Source: Perlabentimonas sp964490015 (GTDB taxonomy: Bacteria; Bacteroidota; Bacteroidia; Bacteroidales; Tenuifilaceae). From it: a stretch of DNA of 52,025 nucleotides. Location of the stretch: NCBI GenBank assembly GCA_964490015.1, contig CAZBBA010000023.1, positions 1-52,025 of the forward strand, read 5' to 3'. Shown here piece after piece: positions 42,542-49,744 of the stretch (its first letter is position 1; every line of letters begins with the position of its first letter). The position numbers were made by a program, and so were the translations under genes. Under the pieces are notes generated by a model. It saw nothing but the letters and a program-made list of their open reading frames with translations, was not told the origin of the DNA and ran no database searches.

Positions 42542-43012
42542 CTACAGCCTAAGAGTAGCTGCAATACGTTTGGGGTTTAGCAGAAGATTAAGGCCGTCAA
42601 TTATACTGGTGCATGTAATATCGGCGTTTATTAGTGCCTGAACCGATGCTCCTTCGGCTTGAACAACTGCAATGCCAAGAGTAGCCAGCTTAAGCATTTG
42701 CGCATCGTTTGCTCCGTTTCCAATGGCCACAACCGATTGGGGGTTTAGGCTGGCAACAAAATCGGCCTTTTGCCTCCCCTGCTCTTTCCCATCAATAATT
42801 TTTACGTTGATATTGGTACTTGCAAAGGTTTCCTTAACTGTTCCAAACGTGTCGGCAGTAATAACGTAAACCGAAAGGTGCTCCGAGAGCTTGCCGAGCA
42901 GTGTAATTACGCCATTAATTTGCTGTCCGTCGAGGGCTAGTGTTCCGTTGTAGTCGAGCACCAGGTTTTCTGCAAACACTGGTTCTCTGTTGGGAATGTT
43001 AATTCTAATCAT
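42542..43012 (-). CDS. HAD-superfamily hydrolase (soluble P-type ATPase-like)
   Basis: A 156-residue stand-alone HAD domain. Motif I is DYNGT (Asp20 nucleophile; Asn22 where phosphatases have Asp), the Lys of motif III is in the KADFV region, and motif IV is IGNGANDAQML. The whole is similar to the P domain of P-type ATPases (COG4087-type), without any membrane part. The substrate is unknown. It lies 56 nt after the DUF190 gene and may belong to the fluoride-inducible operon. Confidence 0.8.
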   Translation of the reverse strand: MIRINIPNREPVFAENLVLDYNGTLALDGQQINGVITLLGKLSEHLSVYVITADTFGTVKETFASTNINVKIIDGKEQGRQKADFVASLNPQSVVAIGNGANDAQMLKLATLGIAVVQAEGASVQALINADITCTSIIDGLNLLLNPKRIAATLRL

Positions 43013-43068
43013 AGCGCTTCAAATTAAATCTATTCAAATAAATATAGAGGGGGGAAATTTTGGATAGC

Positions 43069-43422
43069 CTAATTCTTTTGCCCAGTCTTGTAAAGAATGA
43101 TATTCGCCTTTTCGATGGTAATTACACAACCCGTTTTTAGCTTGTCGAAGTAGGGCATAATGGTTTCGGCAAAGCTTTCCACCTTCTCGGCCTCGTCGAT
43201 TATCTCTATTACCAGGGGCAGCTTCTCGGTAACCTCCCAGAACTTCATCGACCTAACCGTGCTGCTCGATCCGTAGCCCATCACCCCTTTGAGGACGGTG
43301 ACGCCCGCCATTCCGTAGCGCTTGGCGGCAAATACAATTACCTCGTAAAGGGGCGAGTACCTAAACTTATCGGTGTTACTAATAAAAATGCGCAAATGCT
43401 TGGCTTCTCTATTGGTTTCCAT
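43069..43422 (-). CDS. DUF190 protein
   Basis: A 117-residue protein of the DUF190 family (PII-like fold): LRIFISNTDKF, LYEVIVFAAKRYGMAGVTVLKGVMGYG and the C-terminal VITIEKANIILY match the family. It begins 3 nt after crcB. DUF190 genes are frequent neighbours of crcB, and a regulatory or nucleotide-binding role in fluoride or ion homeostasis has been suggested by the fold; no activity can be read from the sequence. Confidence 0.88.
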   Translation of the reverse strand: METNREAKHLRIFISNTDKFRYSPLYEVIVFAAKRYGMAGVTVLKGVMGYGSSSTVRSMKFWEVTEKLPLVIEIIDEAEKVESFAETIMPYFDKLKTGCVITIEKANIILYKTGQKN

Positions 43423-43425
43423 AGG

Positions 43426-43803
43426 TTAGTATAGTTTAGTAATAAGGTTTCCAAGGTAAACGGCAGCCAAGCAAAGAAATACGCTAAGGCTGGTGTATGG
43501 GGCAAAAAGCACAAAGTTGCCATCCCTTAGCAGGAAGATATTCTCGCTGCTAAAGGTAGAGAAGGATGTGAACCCACCGCAAACCCCAACGGTTAGGAAT
43601 AGCCTAAGGTCGGGGCTAATGATATTGCTTTTGCCCGATATCCCATAGATAATTCCAATAAGTAGGCAGCCGATGATATTTACGGTAAATGTTCCCAGCG
43701 GGAACGAGGTAAGGGTATTGGCGTGGATTAGGCGCGAGAGCAGGAAGCGGCCAACAGTTCCAATAAAACCGCCAGTACCCACAATAAGGATTAAACGAAG
43801 CAT
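43426..43803 (-). CDS. crcB: Fluoride channel CrcB/Fluc
   Basis: A 125-residue dual-topology membrane channel that exports fluoride. Four TM segments are visible, with GGFIGTVGRFLLSRL at the start, FPLGTFTVNIIGCLLIG, and GVCGGFTSFSTFSSE, which provides the Phe-box and the conserved Thr/Ser. The start at 43803 (MLRLILIVGTGG) is preferred to 43842, because the upstream 13 codons fall inside the riboswitch. A fluoride riboswitch immediately precedes it. A single crcB means a homodimeric channel. Confidence 0.95.
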   Translation of the reverse strand: MLRLILIVGTGGFIGTVGRFLLSRLIHANTLTSFPLGTFTVNIIGCLLIGIIYGISGKSNIISPDLRLFLTVGVCGGFTSFSTFSSENIFLLRDGNFVLFAPYTSLSVFLCLAAVYLGNLITKLY

Positions 43804-43825
43804 TGTGTAAAGAATATTGATTGTT

Positions 43826-43872
43826 GCAGGAGCCATTAGCATTTAATGCGTTTTATGGCTAGCTCCATAGCC
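43826..43872 (-). promoter_or_regulatory. Fluoride (crcB motif) riboswitch
   Basis: Reading the minus strand, GGCTATGGAGCTAGCC is followed by ATAAAACGCATTAAATGC and TAATGGCTCCTGC. This matches the crcB-motif aptamer: the GGN-AUGG-loop-GCC hairpin (here with a C-G to U-A exchange in the stem), the AUAAA linker, a second small stem (GCAT/ATGC) and the final AUGGCUCCU segment that forms the pseudoknot with GGAG. It ends 22 nt before the crcB ATG. Confidence 0.85.
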
Positions 43873-43936
43873 AGAGGGTGCAAAGGTAATGAACTAATCA
43901 ATAGGGAGAAAATTTCCTGTAAACCACTTTATCGCC

Positions 43937-44464
43937 TTAGGGTTGGTTCATATTAAAGTTTCGTTTCCCAATTATCCACTCCATCAGGTATCCAATAACA
44001 ATAAAAACCAAAAGCGTAACAATGGAACGAAGTATCGAAAACTTTAGCCCAAGAAACCCAATCTCGAAGGTGAGCATCGGAATTTTAATGGTTGAATATG
44101 CGCCTAAGTAGATAAACACGTTTTTAACCGAGCAGCCTTTTTTCCATAGCATGTAGGCGAATGGAAATGCGCCGTATAGCGGGCCCGCTTGTAGCATGGC
44201 CAAAAGTATAACCAATATGGTTCCTTTTACTCCTGATTCCTCGCCAATGTGCTTTACCACTTTTTCGCGTGGAATCCAAACATCGAAAAGGCCAATAAGG
44301 ATGAACATCAAGGGAAGAAAGATGATCATTTCGGTAAAAAAATCCCAAAAGTTTTTCGAAATCTCTACTCCAATGGCAAAATCGAAAAGCCACGAAAGAC
44401 CAATCATCAATCCAAAGAGGATAACAAGCGAATATTTTAGTATGGGTTTTACTCTTGTAGCCAT
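43937..44464 (-). CDS. Half-size permease (COG0701/DUF318-like), second half
   Basis: A 175-residue membrane protein with about four to five TM segments. The central region (HIGEESGVKGTILVILLAML, then QAGPLYGAFPFA) corresponds to the glycine/proline-rich repeat of the ArsP/COG0701 permease family. It starts (ATG 44464) 7 nt after the stop of another half-size permease, so the two likely form a heteromeric transporter equal to one full-length permease such as that at 45775-47109. Substrate unknown; the neighbourhood suggests an arsenical or thiol-related compound. Confidence 0.75.
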   Translation of the reverse strand: MATRVKPILKYSLVILFGLMIGLSWLFDFAIGVEISKNFWDFFTEMIIFLPLMFILIGLFDVWIPREKVVKHIGEESGVKGTILVILLAMLQAGPLYGAFPFAYMLWKKGCSVKNVFIYLGAYSTIKIPMLTFEIGFLGLKFSILRSIVTLLVFIVIGYLMEWIIGKRNFNMNQP

Positions 44465-44471
44465 TTTGATA

Positions 44472-44942
44472 TTAATAGAATAGCCCAATTACTAACGCAC
44501 ATATTACTGCTCCTACTAAGCTTAACCCATTGCGCAGTAGGCTAACCCGCCATCCAAAGTACTGCTTCTCGACGGGTAGCGTGAAAATGCCAACCATCAG
44601 TAAAGTGGTGATAAACATGGCTAGCACGGGATATGAGACGCCGCTCTTAATAAGCACGCTGGCTAGAGGAAAAGCAATGAACCCGGGAATTAGCGATAAA
44701 GATCCTGTTACTCCTGCAATAATGTACCCCTCAATGCCCGAACTTTCGCCCATCCAAAGTACTAGTTTCTCGTTGGGTGTAAGGTATAAGAATACGCTAA
44801 CCAATATCAGCACGTTGATAAGAGTGGGGAGAAGTTTAAAAAACATCTTCAACCCACTCTTTATGCCTTGCAAAGTTTTTTTAGCACTAGCAAGAATGGA
44901 AACAATAATTGCAATTGATGAGATAATGATGAGTATAGTCAA
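44472..44942 (-). CDS. Half-size permease (COG0701/DUF318-like), first half
   Basis: A 156-residue membrane protein with an N-terminal TM, a basic stretch (KKTLQGIKSGLKMFF) and three to four more TMs. WMGESSGIEGYIIAGVTGSL, then SLIPGFIAFP, mirrors the corresponding GEESG...GP...FP segment of the following gene, showing internal duplication across two proteins. Located 39 nt after the ProC-like gene. Confidence 0.75.
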   Translation of the reverse strand: MTILIIISSIAIIVSILASAKKTLQGIKSGLKMFFKLLPTLINVLILVSVFLYLTPNEKLVLWMGESSGIEGYIIAGVTGSLSLIPGFIAFPLASVLIKSGVSYPVLAMFITTLLMVGIFTLPVEKQYFGWRVSLLRNGLSLVGAVICALVIGLFY

Positions 44943-44981
44943 ACCAAGTAGTTTTTGGAATACCCTGTTTTAATTCAAACT

Positions 44982-45761
44982 TTATGGCTTTATCTTCTGA
45001 AATAATCCAGTTAGCTTTTCATCATAAATCTTTAGAATTTCCTGCTCATGCTCACCAATTGGCTTAACTGGAATTAAATCAAACACTTGCTCTTTTGTTA
45101 ATCCGCTGTCAAACATAGTTTTAAACGTAGCATCGAGCATCTGCTTAACGGCCTCATTGGCTTCGTGCTCGTCCATTCCAAACGATTTTGCCAACTCAAT
45201 TAGCTTGTAGTACTGAAACCAAAGATATGTTGGGCCCATTGCTACAATCATTGCATAGGCTTCTATTTTGTTTTCAGCCACCTCGATTGTTTGACCAAAA
45301 GCACCAAACATGTTCAGTAGATTTTGCTTACAATCGTTAGAAATAGATTTTGAAAAACCCACAGGATTATACCCTTCCCCAATAATTGATGATGCCAAAG
45401 GCAATAAACGTACAACCCGATTAAATCCACCAAGCAGGGTTGAAATCTTGTCGATTGTAAATTTTGGTGCAAGCGAAATAATTATGGACTCTTTACAAAT
45501 CCCCGCCCTAATCTTTTCAAGTGTCTCAGCAATTACAGGGGGATGAACCGCAATAAAAATGTAGTCTGCATTCAGCAAGTCAGGATTAATGTCCGAGTAA
45601 ACTTTTATGAATGGAAATCTTGCATCAAGATCCATAAGCACTTCGCCATTAATATCCATTACAGATACTTCCTTAAAGGTTATTTCACTACGTTCAAAGG
45701 CCGTGAGGAAAATCGCCGTAATCCTTCCGCCACCAATAAAGGAGATACTTTTGTTTTCCAT
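44982..45761 (-). CDS. ProC-like NAD(P)-binding oxidoreductase
   Basis: A 259-residue Rossmann-fold protein of the pyrroline-5-carboxylate reductase/F420-dependent oxidoreductase superfamily: ISFIGGGRITAIFLTAF binds the dinucleotide, IFIAVHPPVI and IISLAPKFTIDKI follow, and RVVRLLPLASSIIGEGYNPV corresponds to the MPN segment of ProC. The C-terminal helical domain (ATFKTMFDSGLTKEQVFDLI) differs from the canonical P5C-binding motif, so proline synthesis is doubtful. It lies between a full-length permease (13 nt upstream) and two half permeases (39 nt downstream), an unusual context. Confidence 0.72.
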   Translation of the reverse strand: MENKSISFIGGGRITAIFLTAFERSEITFKEVSVMDINGEVLMDLDARFPFIKVYSDINPDLLNADYIFIAVHPPVIAETLEKIRAGICKESIIISLAPKFTIDKISTLLGGFNRVVRLLPLASSIIGEGYNPVGFSKSISNDCKQNLLNMFGAFGQTIEVAENKIEAYAMIVAMGPTYLWFQYYKLIELAKSFGMDEHEANEAVKQMLDATFKTMFDSGLTKEQVFDLIPVKPIGEHEQEILKIYDEKLTGLFQKIKP

Positions 45762-45774
45762 GGTTTTTTAGGGG

Positions 45775-47109
45775 TTAAGTTAAATATCCAAATAGCATTC
45801 CCGAAATGGTTGCCATTATAACAACCAGTACAACGTAAACTAAGGTTTTCTTTGTGCCCATAACCCCGCGAATTACCAGCATATTTGGTAACGACAGTGA
45901 TGGGCCAGCAAGTAGTAGCGCCAGCGCAGGCCCTTTGCCCATCCCCGATGATAGTAGCCCCTGAACAATGGGCACTTCGGTTAGCGTGGCAAAGTACATA
46001 AATGCCCCTACAATGGAAGCGAAAAAGTTTGAAAATATTGAGTTTCCACCCACCAGCGACGATATCCAGCTGCTTGGAACAATACCTGGGATGTTAGTCT
46101 CGTCGTGGGTTGAGCCCAGAAGAAAACCTGCTACAATAACACCCAATGCCAGCAATGGCATAATCTGCTTGGCAAAGTCCCAGCTGGCCAGCGTCCACTC
46201 GCGGTTCTCGTCATCCTTTTTTAGGGTGATGATGCTAAGCCCTGTTATGGCCACAAGCATAGGAACAAGCGGGGCTAACTTTCCCCCTATGTAGGTTGAT
46301 GCAAGCACGCCCGATACGCCAGTGGCAACTGCTGCCGATATTACCCACCACCACTTAATCTTTAAAATCTTTATAAGTGAGTAAACCAAGCCCAGTCCAA
46401 AAATGCTGGTAATGTACCACTTGTTGCTCCAGATAAAGTACCAGACACCGCTGGTTTCGTCGGCGGAGGGTTTGCCCCAGTTGGCGAAAACTAGGATTAG
46501 CACAAGGATAAAAAAGTGGAAGGATGTTTGCCACATGGGTCGGGTTTCGGGAGGCATTTGGATATTCATCTGCTCCTCCTTTTTGGCTTTCTCCTCCTTA
46601 CGGTAAATAATCGACATTGCACTGCCAATAACAATGGCAAACACCACAGCACCGATTATACGCGCAACGCCCATCTCAAAACCTAAGATTCGAGCGGTTA
46701 AAATAATTGCCAGAATGTTAATGGCAGGCCCAGAGTACAAGAATGCCACAGCTGGGCCTAAACCTGCACCACGCTTATGAATGCTCGAGAAAAGGGGTAG
46801 GATGGTGCAGCTGCATACGGCCAGAATGGTTCCCGATACCGAGGCCACTGTGTAGGCCACCCACTTTTTTGCATTGGCACCAAAGTATTTCAGCACCGCA
46901 CCCTGACTTACAAATACAGATATCACCCCAGCAATGAAAAATGCTGGTAATAGGCACAGCACCACGTGCTCCTGGGCATACCACTTTGTTAGGTCAAGCG
47001 TGGCATCAACCGCTGTGCGGAAGGTTGCGCTATCAACCGGCATAAAAAATGCCAGCGCAAAGAAAAATACAATCCAGAATAGGATTTGAAGTTCTTTTTT
47101 AATTTCCAT
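45775..47109 (-). CDS. ArsP-like permease (COG0701)
   Basis: A 444-residue permease with two repeated TM bundles linked by a cytoplasmic region (RKEEKAKKEEQMNIQ). Key segments are VCSCTILPLFSSIHKRGAGLG and FLYSGPAINI in the first half and FATLTEVPIVQGLLSSGMGKGPAL, LLAGPSLSLPN in the second, characteristic of the DUF318/ArsP family; ArsP exports trivalent organoarsenicals such as methylarsenite. The CSC pair (near residue 86) may contact a thiophilic substrate. An ATG at 47154 would add 15 residues; 47109 gives the conserved start. Confidence 0.82.
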   Translation of the reverse strand: MEIKKELQILFWIVFFFALAFFMPVDSATFRTAVDATLDLTKWYAQEHVVLCLLPAFFIAGVISVFVSQGAVLKYFGANAKKWVAYTVASVSGTILAVCSCTILPLFSSIHKRGAGLGPAVAFLYSGPAINILAIILTARILGFEMGVARIIGAVVFAIVIGSAMSIIYRKEEKAKKEEQMNIQMPPETRPMWQTSFHFFILVLILVFANWGKPSADETSGVWYFIWSNKWYITSIFGLGLVYSLIKILKIKWWWVISAAVATGVSGVLASTYIGGKLAPLVPMLVAITGLSIITLKKDDENREWTLASWDFAKQIMPLLALGVIVAGFLLGSTHDETNIPGIVPSSWISSLVGGNSIFSNFFASIVGAFMYFATLTEVPIVQGLLSSGMGKGPALALLLAGPSLSLPNMLVIRGVMGTKKTLVYVVLVVIMATISGMLFGYLT

Positions 47110-47205
47110 ATGAAAATTTGTTAAAACCGTTTGTTGTTCTCGCCAAATCGCCAAGGTTTTATTTAAATAACCTGATTTTTAACCCCGCCTTTGCGAGAAA
47201 CAAAT

Positions 47206-47919
47206 CTAGAGGAATACAATAATTGTGTAGTATAGCCCAACCCCAATAAATAGCACGGCAACCACTCGGCGAAACCAGATCTCGAAAGTTCTAATCTTGT
47301 TGTAAACCGATCCCACGCTCGATACGCTAAATGCCAGAATCCAAGAAAAGATGATAACAGGTAGTCCGGTTGCAATGGCAAATACAAAGGGTAAAAAGTA
47401 GCCCGATGCCGATGAAACCGACAAGGGAATTAGCCCTCCAAAATATAGTACGCCGCTGTAGGGACAAAAGGCCAAGGCAAATACAATTCCCAGAAGTAAT
47501 GCACCCCAGTGGCTACCACCGCTGGCTTTTGCCTCGGCCTTAGCCGAAAGTTTACCCGTGCCCTTTAGATTAATCTTTATGAAATCAAGCATAAACAACC
47601 CAATCACAATTAGCAGCGGGCCAATAAACATCTCGCCATATGTGCTTACCGCTTTTTGGATTTTGAAGATGCTTGAGCCCTGCCGGAGAATTACTATCAG
47701 AATAACTCCAAGCAATGTATAGGTTATGGCACGACCAAGAGTATATATTATTCCATTAACAAAAACCCTCCGCCTGTCGTGTACATCTTTGCCAATAAAG
47801 CCAATGGCCGAGATGTTGGTGGCCAGTGGGCAAGGGCTAATGGCGGTCATAAGCCCCAAAGCAAAGGCAGTGAGAATTGGAAATTGGGAGTTATCGATCA
47901 GATTTTGCAAAAACTCCAT
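47206..47919 (-). CDS. CcdA/DsbD-like membrane thiol transporter (ArsG-family type)
   Basis: A 237-residue membrane protein with about six TM segments. Two cysteines in helices, Cys30 (ISPCPLATNIS) and Cys152 (LAFCPYSGVLYFGG), form the redox pair of the CcdA/DsbD transmembrane family, which moves electrons from cytoplasmic thioredoxin to the periplasm. Close relatives beside ArsF and arsenic genes in Bacteroidota are named ArsG. Starts 3 nt after arsF-like stop, so they are coupled. Function in arsenic handling is inferred from this pairing. Confidence 0.8.
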   Translation of the reverse strand: MEFLQNLIDNSQFPILTAFALGLMTAISPCPLATNISAIGFIGKDVHDRRRVFVNGIIYTLGRAITYTLLGVILIVILRQGSSIFKIQKAVSTYGEMFIGPLLIVIGLFMLDFIKINLKGTGKLSAKAEAKASGGSHWGALLLGIVFALAFCPYSGVLYFGGLIPLSVSSASGYFLPFVFAIATGLPVIIFSWILAFSVSSVGSVYNKIRTFEIWFRRVVAVLFIGVGLYYTIIVFL

Positions 47920-47922
47920 TAG

Positions 47923-48348
47923 CTACAAGTGCTTGTTTACCTCATTTACAATGGCCTCTTTAAGCGCATCGGGATTTCTAACGGCATTGGCAAATGCAAC
48001 ACTTGTTAGGTTAAGGTTTTCGTCGCCCGAAACAATAATCAGGCTGCTACCCGCCACCTCAAATCTCTCGGCAATGGCCTCATTGGCCTTTTCGGTAAAG
48101 TCGAGCTCAAGGAATTTTACCTCTGAATTATCGGCAAAATTCTCGGCAATGATTTGTCCTGCAATATCCTGAATGGCCAGGCATGTTTTGCAGCGCTGCT
48201 TGCTATGGAAGTAGTAAACCATAACCTTGGCCGTTTCGGCAACTTCAACCTTTGCTGTTTCAGTAGTTTTCTTTTCGGTTGAGCCTCCGCAGCTTTCCAT
48301 AATCATTGCCGCTGAGGCAATAGATAGTAGTAGTGCAATTCTTTTCAT
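47923..48348 (-). CDS. ArsF-like thioredoxin-fold lipoprotein
   Basis: A 141-residue exported protein with a signal peptide and a probable lipobox-type Cys20 (MESCGG), a Thr/Glu-rich linker, then a thioredoxin-like domain with the pair Cys53-x-x-Cys56 (QRCKTCLAI). EVKFLELDFTEKANEAIAERF and VAGSSLIIV fit the fold. The ArsF family has been linked with ArsG to organoarsenical reduction or efflux. It would receive electrons from the membrane protein encoded next to it. Confidence 0.8.
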   Translation of the reverse strand: MKRIALLLSIASAAMIMESCGGSTEKKTTETAKVEVAETAKVMVYYFHSKQRCKTCLAIQDIAGQIIAENFADNSEVKFLELDFTEKANEAIAERFEVAGSSLIIVSGDENLNLTSVAFANAVRNPDALKEAIVNEVNKHL

Positions 48349-48379
48349 TGTTTTGTTTTTTTGTTTGGTTAATGACGCT

Positions 48380-48622
48380 TTATTGCTGATTTTTTATGAT
48401 GATTTCCTTAAGCTCGCTTACGCTGGGTACTTTGCCCGAGAAGATTACCCTCTCATCAATTACCAGTGCGGGAGTGCGCATTACGCCATAGTTCATGATC
48501 TGAACAATGTCTTCCACTTTCGATACATTGGCATCAATTCCAAGTTCACTAACCGCATTATGTGTGGCCTGTTCAAGTGTTTTACACTTTGGGCAGCCTG
48601 GCCCAAGAACCTTGATTTCCAT
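48380..48622 (-). CDS. Small thioredoxin-like (redox-active disulfide) protein
   Basis: An 80-residue cytoplasmic thioredoxin-fold protein starting MEIKVLGPGCPKCKTLEQ with active-site Cys10-Pro-Lys-Cys13 and the cis-Pro motif RTPALVIDERVI. Proteins of this size and CPxC motif regularly accompany COG0701 permeases and ArsR regulators. It is first in the operon of seven genes extending to 43937 and is 31 nt ahead of the ArsF-like gene. It probably hands electrons to the CcdA-like protein. Confidence 0.88.
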   Translation of the reverse strand: MEIKVLGPGCPKCKTLEQATHNAVSELGIDANVSKVEDIVQIMNYGVMRTPALVIDERVIFSGKVPSVSELKEIIIKNQQ

Positions 48623-48660
48623 GGTTTTTTAAATTAATTAGTTATGCTTCTTTTAATATC

Positions 48661-49316
48661 GAACACTGAATAATGAATTTCGAATGATGAAGTTTTGGTT
48701 TGGATTGGTCATAATCATTTTTGCGTTTGTCCTTGGTTTCCTTTTTCTTCGCTATTCGGTGTTCATTAATCTGTGTTCGTTATTCATTATTGCCTTCGTC
48801 GAGCTCGCAAAGTACGCTCGATTCAGCGTTCATTATTTCATTTGAATATCGAACATCGAATGATGAATGATGAAGTTGAGAGTAGAAAGGCCGTTGGCTT
48901 TTTTGTGCTTTGACCATTCGCTTCCCTGCTACTTCGAAATTCGTTATTCATTATTGCCTTCGGCGCGCTCGCAAAGTACGCTCGGTTCAGCGTTCATCAT
49001 TTCTTCTGAATATCGAACACCGAACACCGAATGATGAATGATGAAGTTGAGAGTAGAAAGGCCGTTGGCTTTTNNNNNNNNNNNNNNNNNNNNNNNNNNN
49101 NNNNNNNNNNNNNNNNNNNNNNNNNNNNNNNNNNNNNNNNNNNNNNNNNNNNNNNNNNNNNNNNNNNNNNNNNGGTTCAGCGTTCATCATTTCTTCTGAA
49201 TATCGAACACCGAACACCGAATGATGAAGGTTGAAGTCGATTTGCATTTTCCAATTTGTACCACAGACCTTTCGCTTTTCTATACTTCGAAATTCGTTAT
49301 TCATTATTCAGTGTTC
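48661..49316. repeat. Palindromic intergenic repeat block with tandem copies
   Basis: A 17-bp terminal inverted repeat, GAACACTGAATAATGAA at 48661-48677 and its complement at 49300-49316, brackets at least three copies of a roughly 165-170-bp unit. Copies of GAATATCGAACA...GAATGATGAATGATGAAG start at 48844, 49008 and 49198; each is followed, where the gap does not interrupt, by AAAGGCCGTTGGCTTTT and ends in GCAAAGTACGCTCG.TTCAGCGTTCAT. No real coding frame is seen. It fills the gap between the Trx gene and arsR. Confidence 0.85.
49074..49173. other. Assembly gap (100 N)
   Basis: Exactly 100 N, the usual placeholder for unknown length, inside the tandem repeat. The true number of repeat copies is therefore unknown. 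Confidence 0.98.
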
Positions 49317-49611
49317 GAAATTCAAAAAAATCCCCCATCATCCCCTTCGCCTCTTCCCATCCTTCCTTGCGGATGCAGTACTTAATTTTGGGTGGATTGA
49401 ACTCACCCTGTATTAGTCCGGCATCTTTCAGCTCACTTAAATGTTGCGATAGCGTGCTGCGGGCAATGGGCAAATCGTTGGTGATATCGCCGCTGTAGCA
49501 GCAGCTTTGCTGCGAAAGTATTTCCATTATGGCAACCCTTGCCGGATGGCCTAATGCCTTGGCGTAACGGGCTAGTTTAGCTTGTTTTTCTGTGTAATTT
49601 GGCTTTCCCAT
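49297..49611 (-). CDS. ArsR-family metalloregulator (second copy)
   Basis: A 104-residue winged-helix regulator: ALGHPARVAIMEILSQQSC, recognition helix ARSTLSQHLSELKDAGLI, candidate metalloid ligands Cys37, Cys38 and Cys79. Its final eight residues (EFRTLNNE) and stop are encoded by the end of the palindromic repeat block, so the native C-terminus may have been replaced. Two inverted repeats just upstream are the likely operators. It probably regulates itself, the divergent reductase and perhaps the redox/permease operon beyond the repeat. Confidence 0.88.
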   Translation of the reverse strand: MGKPNYTEKQAKLARYAKALGHPARVAIMEILSQQSCCYSGDITNDLPIARSTLSQHLSELKDAGLIQGEFNPPKIKYCIRKEGWEEAKGMMGDFFEFRTLNNE

Positions 49612-49624
49612 AGTTGAAATAAAT

Positions 49625-49672
49625 ATTTCGCAATATTACGAAATGTTTTTTGTGTTTCGTAGAAATACGAAA
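49625..49672. promoter_or_regulatory. Pair of ArsR-type operators
   Basis: Two inverted repeats between the divergent genes: ATTTCGcaatattaCGAAAT (49625-49644) and TTTCGTAgaaaTACGAAA (49655-49672), centres about 29 nt apart. Both share the TTCG...CGAA core typical of ArsR/SmtB operators. Confidence 0.8.
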
Positions 49673-49744
49673 TGAAATTATTCTTTTATTTTTCTATTTG
49701 AACCAAAAACCCTAATTTGGGGTTATCTAGTGTAAATTTTTATC

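Noticed and set aside
44982..45761. Annotation as proC for proline synthesis
   Set aside because: The C-terminal motif and the permease context do not match canonical ProC.
48987..49304. Open frames crossing the N gap
   Set aside because: They read through unknown bases and repeat DNA; no real protein is supported.
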